Positions 1 through 7,670 of a stretch of 9,704 nucleotides of DNA are shown piece by piece. The DNA is from CAZCPB01 sp964540295 (GTDB taxonomy: Bacteria; Planctomycetota; Phycisphaerae; Phycisphaerales; UBA1924): assembly GCA_964540295.1 (NCBI GenBank), contig CAZIMT010000129.1:1-9704 (forward strand), given 5' to 3'. A program made the position numbers and the translations under genes. The stretch's first letter is position 1, and the number at the start of each line of letters is the position of its first letter. Under the pieces are notes generated by a model that was not told where the DNA came from, did no database searches, and worked only from the letters and a program-made list of their open reading frames with translations.

Positions 1-37
1 CGGTTGAAGAGACGATTCGAGGACAGACACGAAACAC

Positions 38-66
38 AGGAGACCGCGGGCCCGGCCCGCTTTGCC
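38..66 (+). promoter_or_regulatory. Shine-Dalgarno site separated from the ATG by a hairpin
   Basis: AGGAG at 38-42 is the only good ribosome-binding site near the ATG at 67, but it lies 24 nt upstream, which is too far for normal use. Between them, 46-52 (GCGGGCC) and 54-60 (GGCCCGC) are exact inverted complements. If this stem forms in the mRNA, 15 nt are looped out and the effective spacing becomes about 9 nt. The sequence shows the stem; the bypass role is inference. Alternatively the hairpin could belong to the end of an upstream transcript. Confidence 0.4.
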
Positions 67-939
67 ATGGACGATCGTCAACGTCAGATCCGCGAAGGTG
101 CAGGCCAGCTCGAGTCACGCCTGAACCAAGAGTTCATCGAGTTCCTCCAGAAGTGGAGCATGCCGCTGTTGATCGTCGTCGCGCTGGGGGCGGTGGGGTA
201 CGCGGGGTGGACGCGGTACAAGAAGGCCGAGGTCGAGAAGGTCAACGTCGCGTTCCAGGAACTCGAGTCGGTGACCAACAGCGCCAACCCGAGCCCGCAG
301 TCACTCTCGCGAGTGGCGGATGAGTATGAGCGTGTGCGCAGTGTTCCGCACCTGGCCCGCCTCGCCGCGGCCGATGCGTACTTGAAGGCTGTCCGCCTCG
401 GCGTGAAGCCGGGCTCGGAGTTGAAGCCCGACGGCTCGCTGTCCAACCCGGCGGACGCGCTCACCGAGCAGGACGTGGTTCAGAACCTCAATCAGGCGAA
501 CCAGCTTTATCAGCGCGTCGCCGACGACACCGCGGGTAAGCCCGGCGTGGCGATGCTGCGCGTCAGCGCGATCTATGGCTTGGCCGCGATCGCCGAGTCA
601 CGCAAGCTCCCTGACGAGGCCCAGAAGAACTACGAGTTGATCGCCAGCATCACCGACGGCGGGCCTTACGAGTCGCACGCCAAGGTGGCTCGCGCCCGCA
701 TCGCCAGCCTGAAAGATCTCGATTCGAATATCAAGCTGTTCTCGAAGGCTGAACTGCCAGAGTTGCCCGCACTGCCGGACTTGGTGACGCCGCCGCTGGA
801 AAGCCCGAAGGTGGACGTGCTGCCCGCCGAGGGGGTCGCGGCACCAGCCAGCGACGCTCCCGCCACCGAAGCTCCCAAAGCTGAAACACCACCGGTCGAT
901 GCGACCGAACCGGCGACGCCCGCACCTGCCCCGAAGTAA
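67..939 (+). CDS. Membrane-anchored TPR-like protein (YfgM-like architecture)
   Basis: A 290-aa protein with a short charged cytoplasmic N-terminus, one transmembrane segment at about residues 32-48 (PLLIVVALGAVGYAGW) followed by positive residues, an alpha-helical region at about 55-235, and a Pro/Ala/Glu-rich tail from about 250. The layout (N-in, one membrane span, helical repeats outside) resembles YfgM-type tetratricopeptide proteins, which act with periplasmic chaperones and the Sec translocon. No individual TPR motif is crisp, so the function is not assigned. The ATG at 67 is preferred because the residues before it, reachable only from a TTG at 4, are polar and lack a visible ribosome-binding site; the true start could lie upstream of the window. 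The gene converges on the (-) gene ending at 1047, and I see no strong terminator in the 107-nt gap. Confidence 0.7.
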   Translation: MDDRQRQIREGAGQLESRLNQEFIEFLQKWSMPLLIVVALGAVGYAGWTRYKKAEVEKVNVAFQELESVTNSANPSPQSLSRVADEYERVRSVPHLARLAAADAYLKAVRLGVKPGSELKPDGSLSNPADALTEQDVVQNLNQANQLYQRVADDTAGKPGVAMLRVSAIYGLAAIAESRKLPDEAQKNYELIASITDGGPYESHAKVARARIASLKDLDSNIKLFSKAELPELPALPDLVTPPLESPKVDVLPAEGVAAPASDAPATEAPKAETPPVDATEPATPAPAPK

Positions 940-1046
940 GAATGCTTGGGAACCGCACAGACCGACCGGGCGTGTGTCCCAATCCGCAGCCCGCGCGCGA
1001 GTGAGGGCGGTTTCACTTTGCCGCTCGGTCAAGCGTCGATCTCGAT

Positions 1047-1865
1047 TTACAGGGCTGGTTCGTCGCTCACGAGCGGGTTCTCTCGTGGTTCGTTCGCCGT
1101 GGGTGTCGGCACGCCTCGAGCCAACGACGTGAACGCGGCGAACCCGAAGGGCGTCTCGGACTCATCCGCGTCGCCGTTCTGGGCCGCCGCGGTGACCTGC
1201 GACATAAGTTCGTCGGTCAACGCATGAAACCCTCGGATCTCGTGCAGCGGCAGCGTGTACGCCTCGCCGGAAGGGGTGGTGATCTGGAAGACCGTGCACT
1301 CGATCGCCATCGAGAGCGACCGCTCGCCGATCGTCCCCGGGACGCCGCACGCGAACAACGGCGCAACGCCCGCGATGGGGATTCGATTCCCGTTGGCAAG
1401 AATGGCAGCCATCCGTCCGTCAAAAGCGTCCGACGGGTCGGGCTCATCTTCGACAGCCTTGCCAACGGGCTTGCCAGCCGCGTTGGCAAGAGACGCCGCG
1501 CGCTCGCTAGAGGTGCTCGACTCCAGGGCCGCGATCGTCATGGCCGAGAGCGCCGTGAGGATCTCACGGATTACGTTGTTCCAGAAGAGTTCGCGTACAT
1601 GGATGAGTTCTGCGGGCGCGATCGATGTCGGCCGCGGCGAGCGCAGGGTCGTACGCTTTGCCGTGATCGCTTTGAAATTAATCTTCGAGGCACCTGCCTT
1701 GGCCATGCTCTTCGCTGCCGTCTTGGCTGCCGTCTTGGCCGACGTCTTGGCCGCAGTCCGGGCCGCAGTCCGGGCAGCAGTCCGAGCCGCCGTCCGGGAC
1801 ATGATCGATCGCTTCTCTGACTCGTTGCTCTTGGTGGTAGCTGCCTTCGCTCTTTGCTTGGCCAT
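1047..1865 (-). CDS. Histone H1-like tail fused to an unrecognised domain
   Basis: A 272-aa protein of two unlike parts. Residues 1-80 are strongly basic and low in complexity. Residues 25-56 are eight consecutive tetrads of the form [TS]-[ASM]-A-[RK], the first three plus the preceding residue using Arg and the rest Lys. This composition is known from bacterial histone H1-like proteins, so nucleic-acid binding is a reasonable inference. From about residue 85 the protein is ordinary and mixed: a hydrophobic helix (FWNNVIREILTALSAMTIAA), an acidic linker, then a probable beta-rich domain containing TVFQITTPSGEAYTLPLHEI near residues 210-235. I do not recognise this domain. The ATG at 1865 is chosen over an in-frame TTG four codons upstream because GGAG sits 4 nt before it; that spacing is short. 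It starts 38 nt after the ABC ATPase stop on the same strand, so co-transcription is likely. Confidence 0.75.
   Translation of the reverse strand: MAKQRAKAATTKSNESEKRSIMSRTAARTAARTAARTAAKTSAKTAAKTAAKSMAKAGASKINFKAITAKRTTLRSPRPTSIAPAELIHVRELFWNNVIREILTALSAMTIAALESSTSSERAASLANAAGKPVGKAVEDEPDPSDAFDGRMAAILANGNRIPIAGVAPLFACGVPGTIGERSLSMAIECTVFQITTPSGEAYTLPLHEIRGFHALTDELMSQVTAAAQNGDADESETPFGFAAFTSLARGVPTPTANEPRENPLVSDEPAL
1698..1793 (-). repeat. 12-nt tandem repeat encoding TAAR/TAAK tetrads
   Basis: Eight 12-nt units in phase with the reading frame encode residues 25-56 of the H1-like protein. On the + strand the units read as variants of GCCGTCTTGGCT or GCAGTCCGGGCC. Neighbouring units are nearly identical and split into an Arg-type block and a Lys-type block, which suggests recent duplication or slippage in steps of four residues. 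Unit number could vary between strains without breaking the frame. Confidence 0.85.
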
Positions 1866-1903
1866 AGTGCTCCGCAACTCTTGGTGTTTAATCGCCCGAA
1901 TGC

Positions 1904-3070
<1,167 letters not shown>

Positions 3071-3336
3071 GAACAACTCCTACACCCGCCCGCGATCCGC
3101 GTGGCCGGGGGTTGCGAACGTACCATATTTGGCCCGCCAAGGCACCCGAGATCATTCTTGGGGCACGGCAGCCTACACGCCGCAGGGCCGCCCCGCCAAC
3201 CCCTACAACCGGCACTCTCTCAACCCACGCTGGGCCTCCGGGCGTCGGAAGAGCAAGTTCGTGGCGTGATTGGTCGATACGCGGACGGTCTGAGATCGCC
3301 GCCGGGCGATCGACGCTTGGCATCCGGAGCAACCGC

Positions 3337-3597
3337 ATGGGCCCTTCACAACGATCATTCAACCAGGTCAAGTCGATCCTTACAAAGCTGGATCGGTCCA
3401 TCGACGAGGCCCGCCAGAAGCGGCTCCATATCGACGACCCGACCCCGCCGCCGCCCGCGCCAGCCCCGATCCCGACGCCCAGCCGCACCGAGACGAACGG
3501 TCCCGCTCCGGCCCGCCCGAGCCCGGGCCGCGCCCAGCCGTTGCCCCTACGTCCGCCGCTCAACCAACCGCCCCAGGCCCAGCGCCGGGTCTCGTAA
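3337..3597 (+). CDS. Small helix plus polyproline protein
   Basis: An 86-aa protein of unknown function. Residues 4-31 form a probable amphipathic helix (SFNQVKSILTKLDRSIDEAR), and residues 35-80 are dominated by Pro, Ala and Arg, including PTPPPPAPAP and PLPLRPP. There is no signal peptide or membrane segment, so it is probably cytoplasmic. GGAG at 3326-3329 lies 7 nt before the ATG, a near-ideal ribosome-binding site, and a strong terminator follows 42 nt after the stop. These two signals are the main evidence that it is real. The long upstream extension of the same frame is Pro/Arg-rich shadow sequence and is not included. It is divergent from the ABC ATPase gene across a 266-nt gap (3071-3336) in which I found no convincing promoter pair; an AT-rich patch at 3121-3130 is the likeliest -10 region for the ATPase gene. 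Confidence 0.65.
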   Translation: MGPSQRSFNQVKSILTKLDRSIDEARQKRLHIDDPTPPPPAPAPIPTPSRTETNGPAPARPSPGRAQPLPLRPPLNQPPQAQRRVS

Positions 3598-3639
3598 CGC
3601 GCCGGGTTGAGGTCCGTTCTTCGAACCCATCCAAAAAGT

Positions 3640-3664
3640 GAGCCGGGGCATAGTGCCCCGGCTC
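3640..3664. terminator. Bidirectional rho-independent terminator
   Basis: A perfect 11-bp stem, GAGCCGGGGCA (3640-3650) with TGCCCCGGCTC (3654-3664), closes a 3-nt loop. On the + strand it is followed by TTCTTCTTT; on the - strand it is followed by CACTTTTT. It can therefore end both the small-protein transcript (+, stop at 3597) and the convergent cyclophilin transcript (-, stop at 3725). Confidence 0.88.
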
Positions 3665-3724
3665 TTCTTCTTTACTCAGCGTTCTTCTGTTCATTCAAAA
3701 GAACCAGATTTCGCCGGTTCGAAA

Positions 3725-4450
3725 TTACTTCTTCGCCTCGTCCTTGGCGGGCTCTTTCGAGGCCGCCCCGGTGATCTTCGTCACCTCGTCGGCGGTCATG
3801 CGCCGGACCGACTTGATCTCGACGGTCTCCACCGGCACGTCGCCCATGAAGTTCTTTGTGCCAGTCTTGACCGCACGAATCTTGTCCACGACGTCGGTGC
3901 CGCTGAGAACTTTCCCGAACACCGCGTAGGCCGCGCCGTCGCTGGGCAGGTCGAGGAAAGTGTTGTCCTTTGCGTTGATAAAGAACTGCGACGTGCCCGA
4001 GTCGGCGACCTGGGTCCGCGCCATCGCGAGCGAGTAGGCCACGTTCTTGAGCCCGTTCTTCCACTCGTTCTTGATGCCCTTGCCGGTCTCCTTCTGCTTC
4101 ATGTCGGGCGTGAACCCACCGCCCTGGACCATGAAATCCTTGATCACACGGTGGAAGATCGTCCCGTCGTAGTACTTCTTGTCTACGTACGACAGGAAGT
4201 TCTGGGTGCTGATCGGGGCTTTTTCGTTGTTGAGTTCGATCGAGATATCGCCCATCGAGGTCGTCATCAGTACGTACACGGTCTTCTCCTGGTCCTTGGT
4301 CAGTTCGGCCACGGGCGCTTCGGTTTTCGGTGGTTCGGTCTTGGCCGGTTGGGTCTTTGGCGGCTCGTTCCCCTGCGCGGCGGCGGCCGAGGCGAAGAAG
4401 AGCGAGGCTGCCAGAGTCAGGCCAGCAAGGAAAGTCGGGATCGTGGTCAT
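3725..4450 (-). CDS. Secreted cyclophilin-type peptidyl-prolyl isomerase
   Basis: A 241-aa enzyme that catalyses cis-trans isomerisation of X-Pro bonds, here probably on periplasmic or exported proteins. Residues 1-25 are a Sec signal peptide (hydrophobic LAGLTLAASLFFASAAAA, cleavage probably after AAAAQ). A Pro/Lys/Thr-rich linker with PPKT repeats spans 29-47. The cyclophilin domain covers about 58-216 and holds the family core FHRVIKDFMVQGG (99-111, catalytic Arg101), a long insertion (116-135), and SGTSQFFI (151-158), then the AYAVFGKVLSGTDVVDKI block. The position of human CypA Trp121 appears to be Phe, as in many bacterial enzymes. The C-terminus is Lys-rich. ATG at 4450 has only a weak GGAA 7 nt upstream. 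It converges with the small-protein gene and diverges from the NHL gene. Similar to PpiA/PpiB, but I do not assign a symbol. Confidence 0.93.
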   Translation of the reverse strand: MTTIPTFLAGLTLAASLFFASAAAAQGNEPPKTQPAKTEPPKTEAPVAELTKDQEKTVYVLMTTSMGDISIELNNEKAPISTQNFLSYVDKKYYDGTIFHRVIKDFMVQGGGFTPDMKQKETGKGIKNEWKNGLKNVAYSLAMARTQVADSGTSQFFINAKDNTFLDLPSDGAAYAVFGKVLSGTDVVDKIRAVKTGTKNFMGDVPVETVEIKSVRRMTADEVTKITGAASKEPAKDEAKK

Positions 4451-4507
4451 TTCGGGTTTCCAGAGGTGTGAGGACGGGCACGCGCGTGCTCATTTTCGTC
4501 CGCACGA

Positions 4508-4538
4508 AGTGTATGCGCCGTGCCTCGCCCCGTCTCAA
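4508..4538 (-). promoter_or_regulatory. Candidate sigma70-type promoter of the cyclophilin gene
   Basis: Reading the - strand, TTGAGA (4538-4533, five of six matches to the -35 consensus) is followed after 19 nt by TACACT (4513-4508, four of six matches to -10). The spacer is 2 nt longer than optimal. It would give a leader of about 50 nt before the ATG at 4450. Confidence 0.35.
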
Positions 4539-4595
4539 CCGCACGAACCGACCTCGACTGCCAACCTCACCACCGACCCAACCATGATCCGCACG

Positions 4596-4624
4596 TTGCG
4601 AACCACGCCGATCGCGGGTACAAA
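4596..4624 (+). promoter_or_regulatory. Candidate promoter of the NHL gene, giving a leaderless mRNA
   Basis: TTGCGA (4596-4601) and TACAAA (4619-4624) each match four of six consensus bases and are separated by the ideal 17 nt. The -10 box ends 6 nt before the ATG at 4631, so transcription would begin at or within a base of the start codon. This fits the absence of a Shine-Dalgarno sequence before that ATG. Confidence 0.45.
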
Positions 4625-4630
4625 GCTGCC

Positions 4631-5692
4631 ATGAGCACCTCCCACTCTCGCCGTGACTTCCTGACCTCGACCGCGGCCGCCACCGCGACATTCGCCGCTG
4701 CACCGTTCTTCGTGCGTGCCTCCACGCTCAGCGGTTCCGTCGGCGGGAAATCTGGCCTTGAACCCATCGTCGTCGGCGCCGGTGCCCACCGCTACGAGGT
4801 TCTCCACGACTGGGGCGTGCTGCCCAAGACGATCGCCTACGGCAACTGCCACGGTGTTTGCGAGGACTCTCAAGGCCGGGTCTACATCAAGCACACCGTC
4901 CACGCTTCCAGCGATTCCAAAGACGCCATGGTCGTCTTCGACGCCGACGGCAAGTTCGTGAAATCCTGGGGTGCCGAATACGGCCTCGCGGGCGGCGCGC
5001 ACGGCCTTCACATCAACAAAGAAGGCTCGCAGGAGTACCTCTATCTCTGCGATCAGGCCAAGGGCATCGTCTACAAGACCGACCTCGACGGCAAGCTCGT
5101 CTATAAGCTCGGCTGCCCGATGGAATCAGGGCTCTACGAGAACCCCGGCGAGTACCACGCCACCAACGTCGCCACCGCACCCAACGGCGACCTCTACGTC
5201 GCCGACGGCTACGGCAAAAGCTGGATCCACCGCTACAACGCCAAGGGCGAGTACCAGAACTCCTTCGGCGGCCCCGGCAACCAGCGCGGCCAACTCTCTT
5301 GCCCGCACGGACTCTGGATGGACACCAGAAGCGGCACGCCCCGGCTCGCGGTCGCGGACCGAGCCAACCACCGCATCCAATACTTCTCGCTGGACGGCCG
5401 CCACACCGGCTTCGTCACCAACGAGATGAAACTCCCCTGCCACTTCCACCAGCGCGGTGACGACCTGTTGGTCCCGGATCTGGAAGCACGGGTCACGATC
5501 TTGGACAAGGACAACAAGCCGCTGGCCGTGCTGTGCGACGGCGGCGGGCAGGGCCTGCGCGAACAACCTCGCGAAAAGTTCATCCCCGGCAAGTTCATCA
5601 CGCCGCACAGCGCGATCTGGGATCATGAGGGGAATATCTTTGTGGTGGAGTGGGTGGAGGTCGGGCGGGTGACGAAGATGCGGAAGGTGTGA
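4631..5692 (+). CDS. Tat-exported NHL-repeat beta-propeller protein
   Basis: A 353-aa protein starting with a twin-arginine signal: SRRDFL (6-11), then an Ala/Thr-rich hydrophobic stretch to about residue 30. It is thus expected to fold, perhaps around a cofactor or metal, before export. The rest is a six-bladed NHL-type propeller. Blade-like units include GVCEDSQGRVYIKH, ATAPNGDLYVADG followed by IHRYNAKGEYQNSFGGPG, LAVADRANHRIQYFSLDGR, and the closing SAIWDHEGNIFVVEW. Histidines recur at equivalent blade positions (NCHGV 72-76, AHGLH 123-127, YHATN 175-179, CPHGLW 224-229, CHFH 270-273, PHSAIW 325-330). This pattern resembles the metal-holding histidines of peptidyl-alpha-hydroxyglycine amidating lyase, but similarity to an enzyme is inference only. 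ATG at 4631 is chosen because it directly precedes the Tat motif. A glycosyltransferase follows after 17 nt, probably in the same operon. Confidence 0.85.
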   Translation: MSTSHSRRDFLTSTAAATATFAAAPFFVRASTLSGSVGGKSGLEPIVVGAGAHRYEVLHDWGVLPKTIAYGNCHGVCEDSQGRVYIKHTVHASSDSKDAMVVFDADGKFVKSWGAEYGLAGGAHGLHINKEGSQEYLYLCDQAKGIVYKTDLDGKLVYKLGCPMESGLYENPGEYHATNVATAPNGDLYVADGYGKSWIHRYNAKGEYQNSFGGPGNQRGQLSCPHGLWMDTRSGTPRLAVADRANHRIQYFSLDGRHTGFVTNEMKLPCHFHQRGDDLLVPDLEARVTILDKDNKPLAVLCDGGGQGLREQPREKFIPGKFITPHSAIWDHEGNIFVVEWVEVGRVTKMRKV

Positions 5693-5709
5693 GAGCAGGG
5701 CACCGTTGT

Positions 5710-7383
5710 ATGCCACACACCATCGTACAGTCCCCCGACTTGAACACCCCTCTTCTCCTCATCCTCCCCCACGGCCTCAACGTCTCCGGCGTCACCCTCT
5801 GGGCTGTCCGCCTCGCCAACACTCTCGCCGCGCGAGGCCGGGCCTGTGCGCTTTTGCTTCACCCTGAGCCGCCGGACCAGCGCCGCCTGACCGTCGAGTT
5901 TCACCCGCGCGTCGAGGTCATCGCCCCGCCCGGCCTGCCAGCGCTCGACGCCTACCCCGGAAACTTCGCCCCGTTCATCGCCACCTACCGCGAGACCGTT
6001 CGCCACCTTTCCGGGTCATCGCGCCGCCCAGTGCTGGTCAGCCCGAATCTGCTTGGGGATTGCTACGGGCTCGCCGCCGCGCTCTGCCTGACCGAGCCCG
6101 AGATCGTCCGCGTTGTCGGCTGGCAGCACTCGGACATCGAGTACGACGCCCGAGTGCTCGCCCATTACGAACCGATCCTCACCGCGTTCGTCGCGGTGAG
6201 CCGCAAGATCCACACGACGCTCGCCGCACGTCTGCCGCGGCGGAGCGCTGACATTCATCACATCGCGTATGGCGTGCCGATCTCGAGCGAAACAGCGAGT
6301 CAGCATGTCAGCGAAACGGCGAAAAATCTCGATCCGCGCTTCCCCCCTGACTCGCTGTCTCGCTCCCTCGCTGTCACGCCTCGCTCCCCACTTAAACTCC
6401 TCTACACCGGCCGCATCGAACACAACCAGAAACGAATCATGGCCCTGCCGTTACTTTCCGCTGAACTCGACCGCCGCAACATCGCGCACCGCCTCACCAT
6501 CGTCGGCGACGGCCCCGCCTCCGAAGAGCTCGACGCCGCCGTCGCGGGCCGCACGTCGATCACGCGCCTCCCCGCCGTCGATCAGCCGACGCTCGCCGCG
6601 CTCCTTGATGACCACGACGCCTTCGTTCTTCCTTCGCGCTACGAAGGCCTCAGCGTCTCCATGCTCGAAGCGATGTCTCATGGCTGCGTTCCCATCGTCG
6701 CGCGCACCGACTCGGGCGCGACCGATGCCATCGACCCCGGCATCAACGGCGAGATCGCCGAGGCCAAGCCCACCGACGACGAGGCCACCACCGCTCGCGC
6801 TCTCGCCGACGCCGTCGAGCTGTACCTCACGCGCCGCGCCCCGATGGCCGCCGCCGCCGCACGCACTGCGCACGATCGTTACTCGCTCGACGCTCACGCG
6901 AACGCGGTCGAAAAAATGCTCGACATCGCCGCCGCAACCCCCGCGCGCGTCTGGCCAGCTTCGCGCCCCTGCGCCTTCGCCGCCGCGCCAGGCTCTGCTT
7001 CAAGTTCCGGTTCTGGCTCGAGCGTCTCGTCCGGCTCGGGTTCGGTTCCAGCCGACGGCCCTGAGCGTCTGCAATCTGTCCTCGCCCGCCTCGCTGGCCG
7101 CCGCATCATCATCCACGGCACAGGCCGCCACACCCGCGAACTCGCCGACATCCTCGCCAATTCTCCCGCCATTATCGTCGCCCTCGCCGACGACGATCGC
7201 GCTCACCAAGGCCAAACCCTCTGGGGCTGGCCCATCATCGCCCCCGCCGACGCCGCCCGCACCGGCGCGACGGATGTGGTGATGAGTTCATGGATGCACG
7301 AAGAAGCAATTTGGAACCGCCGCGAGGTTTACACCAACCAACGCCTCACCGCGCACCGGCTGTACGCCGCGGACGAACCCTGA
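5710..7383 (+). CDS. GT4 glycosyltransferase fused to a C-terminal Rossmann-like domain
   Basis: A 557-aa protein. Residues 13-410 are a GT-B glycosyltransferase of the GT4 type. The acceptor half has HGLNVSGVTLWAVRLANTLAARG (21-43), the family's glycine loop and first helix. The donor half has LYTGRIEHNQKR (231-242, with phosphate-binding Arg235 and Lys241), IVGDGP (264-269) and the EX7E motif YEGLSVSMLE (Glu312 and Glu320). It would transfer a sugar from a nucleotide-sugar to a glycan or lipid at the cytoplasmic face of the membrane. A Ser/Gly linker (about 427-446) leads to a second domain, about 460-557, with GRRIIIHGTGRHTRELADIL and ALADDD. This looks like the nucleotide-binding fold at the start of PglD-type acyltransferases or the C-terminus of sugar C-methyltransferases. 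The loop at 191-229 is encoded by a palindromic repeat. AGGG (5697-5700) lies 9 nt before the ATG. Confidence 0.88.
   Translation: MPHTIVQSPDLNTPLLLILPHGLNVSGVTLWAVRLANTLAARGRACALLLHPEPPDQRRLTVEFHPRVEVIAPPGLPALDAYPGNFAPFIATYRETVRHLSGSSRRPVLVSPNLLGDCYGLAAALCLTEPEIVRVVGWQHSDIEYDARVLAHYEPILTAFVAVSRKIHTTLAARLPRRSADIHHIAYGVPISSETASQHVSETAKNLDPRFPPDSLSRSLAVTPRSPLKLLYTGRIEHNQKRIMALPLLSAELDRRNIAHRLTIVGDGPASEELDAAVAGRTSITRLPAVDQPTLAALLDDHDAFVLPSRYEGLSVSMLEAMSHGCVPIVARTDSGATDAIDPGINGEIAEAKPTDDEATTARALADAVELYLTRRAPMAAAAARTAHDRYSLDAHANAVEKMLDIAAATPARVWPASRPCAFAAAPGSASSSGSGSSVSSGSGSVPADGPERLQSVLARLAGRRIIIHGTGRHTRELADILANSPAIIVALADDDRAHQGQTLWGWPIIAPADAARTGATDVVMSSWMHEEAIWNRREVYTNQRLTAHRLYAADEP
6285..6386. 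repeat. Octamer-based palindromic repeat inside the glycosyltransferase gene
   Basis: The left arm GAGCGAAACAGCGAGTCAG (6285-6303) and the right arm CTGACTCGCTGTCTCGCTC (6347-6365) are complementary at 18 of 19 positions, with 43 nt between. Both arms are also built of 8-nt tandem units. On the left these are GAGCGAAA, CAGCGAGT, CAGCATGT, CAGCGAAA and CGGCGAAA. On the right they are CTGACTCG, CTGTCTCG, CTCCCTCG and CTGTCACG. The element keeps the reading frame and encodes a Ser/Thr/Arg-rich loop between the two Rossmann halves. The repeat is seen directly; that it is a mobile or dispersed palindrome is inference. Confidence 0.8.
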
Positions 7384-7412
7384 CGCCAAAGGCACGGCTG
7401 TCTTCCTCGCGC

Positions 7413-7441
7413 CACCAAGGTCGCGCCCACCGATCTTGGTG
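7413..7441 (+). terminator. Hairpin downstream of the glycosyltransferase gene
   Basis: CACCAAGGTCG (7413-7423) pairs with CGATCTTGGTG (7431-7441) over 11 positions, including one G-U pair, around a 7-nt loop. It starts 30 nt after the stop codon at 7381-7383. The following TCTTCGTC is only moderately T-rich, so it may be a weak terminator or a 3'-end stabilising stem. Confidence 0.45.
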
Positions 7442-7546
7442 TCTTCGTCCCAGCCCGTGACATCGAATGGTTTTTGATGTGCCTCTAAAATGGCCCCGCC
7501 GTTGCCCACGAACTCTCACACCGCCGCCTGCGACCTCAATTGGTAG

Positions 7547-7565
7547 AACGGTTCTCCGAACCGTT
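7547..7565. other. Short perfect hairpin with T-rich 3' side
   Basis: AACGGTT (7547-7553) and AACCGTT (7559-7565) form an exact 7-bp stem with loop CTCCG, followed by TTCTG. It could be a second, weaker terminator for the transcript coming from the glycosyltransferase gene. The bases just before it (CCTCAATTGGTAGAAC) resemble a tRNA D-arm, but no cloverleaf can be built. Confidence 0.4.
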
Positions 7566-7606
7566 TTCTGAGTTCGCATTACCGACCACGCCCGATCCAA
7601 ACCAAA

Positions 7607-7670
7607 GGCACGCTGAGGTCGCCACGGCGCGTTCACAAGTTCGGAGGCCAATGTGCGCGACCTCAGTGCC
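7607..7670. repeat. Imperfect inverted repeat next to the transposase fossil
   Basis: GGCAC (7607-7611) plus TGAGGTCGC (7614-7622) pair with GCGACCTCA (7657-7665) plus GTGCC (7666-7670), giving 14 base pairs with a 2-nt bulge around a 34-nt loop. The right arm lies inside the reading frame of the transposase remnant, so the left arm may be a displaced inverted copy of element sequence. Confidence 0.5.

Larger units (their letters stand above)
7386..7612. repeat. Direct repeat CCAAAGGCACG, two copies
   Basis: CCAAAGGCACG occurs at 7386-7396 and again at 7602-7612, followed by GCTG and CTG respectively, so the match extends to 14 bases with a one-base gap. The copies bracket about 205 nt. This could be a trace of an insertion or duplication, or chance. 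Confidence 0.35.

Noticed and set aside
3672..4703. 343-aa open frame on the - strand overlapping the cyclophilin gene
   Set aside because: Arg/Gly-rich shadow in another frame of the same strand; the cyclophilin frame has clear family motifs and a signal peptide.
6269..7282. 337-aa Ser/Pro/Arg-rich frame within the glycosyltransferase gene
   Set aside because: Shadow frame produced by high GC at third positions; no domain or start signal.
7523..7590. Possible tRNA (D-arm-like CCTCAATTGGTAGAAC followed by a stem-loop and GTTCGCAT)
   Set aside because: The stem AACGGTT overlaps the D-stem, the T-arm and acceptor stems do not pair, and position 8 is not T; no cloverleaf can be drawn.
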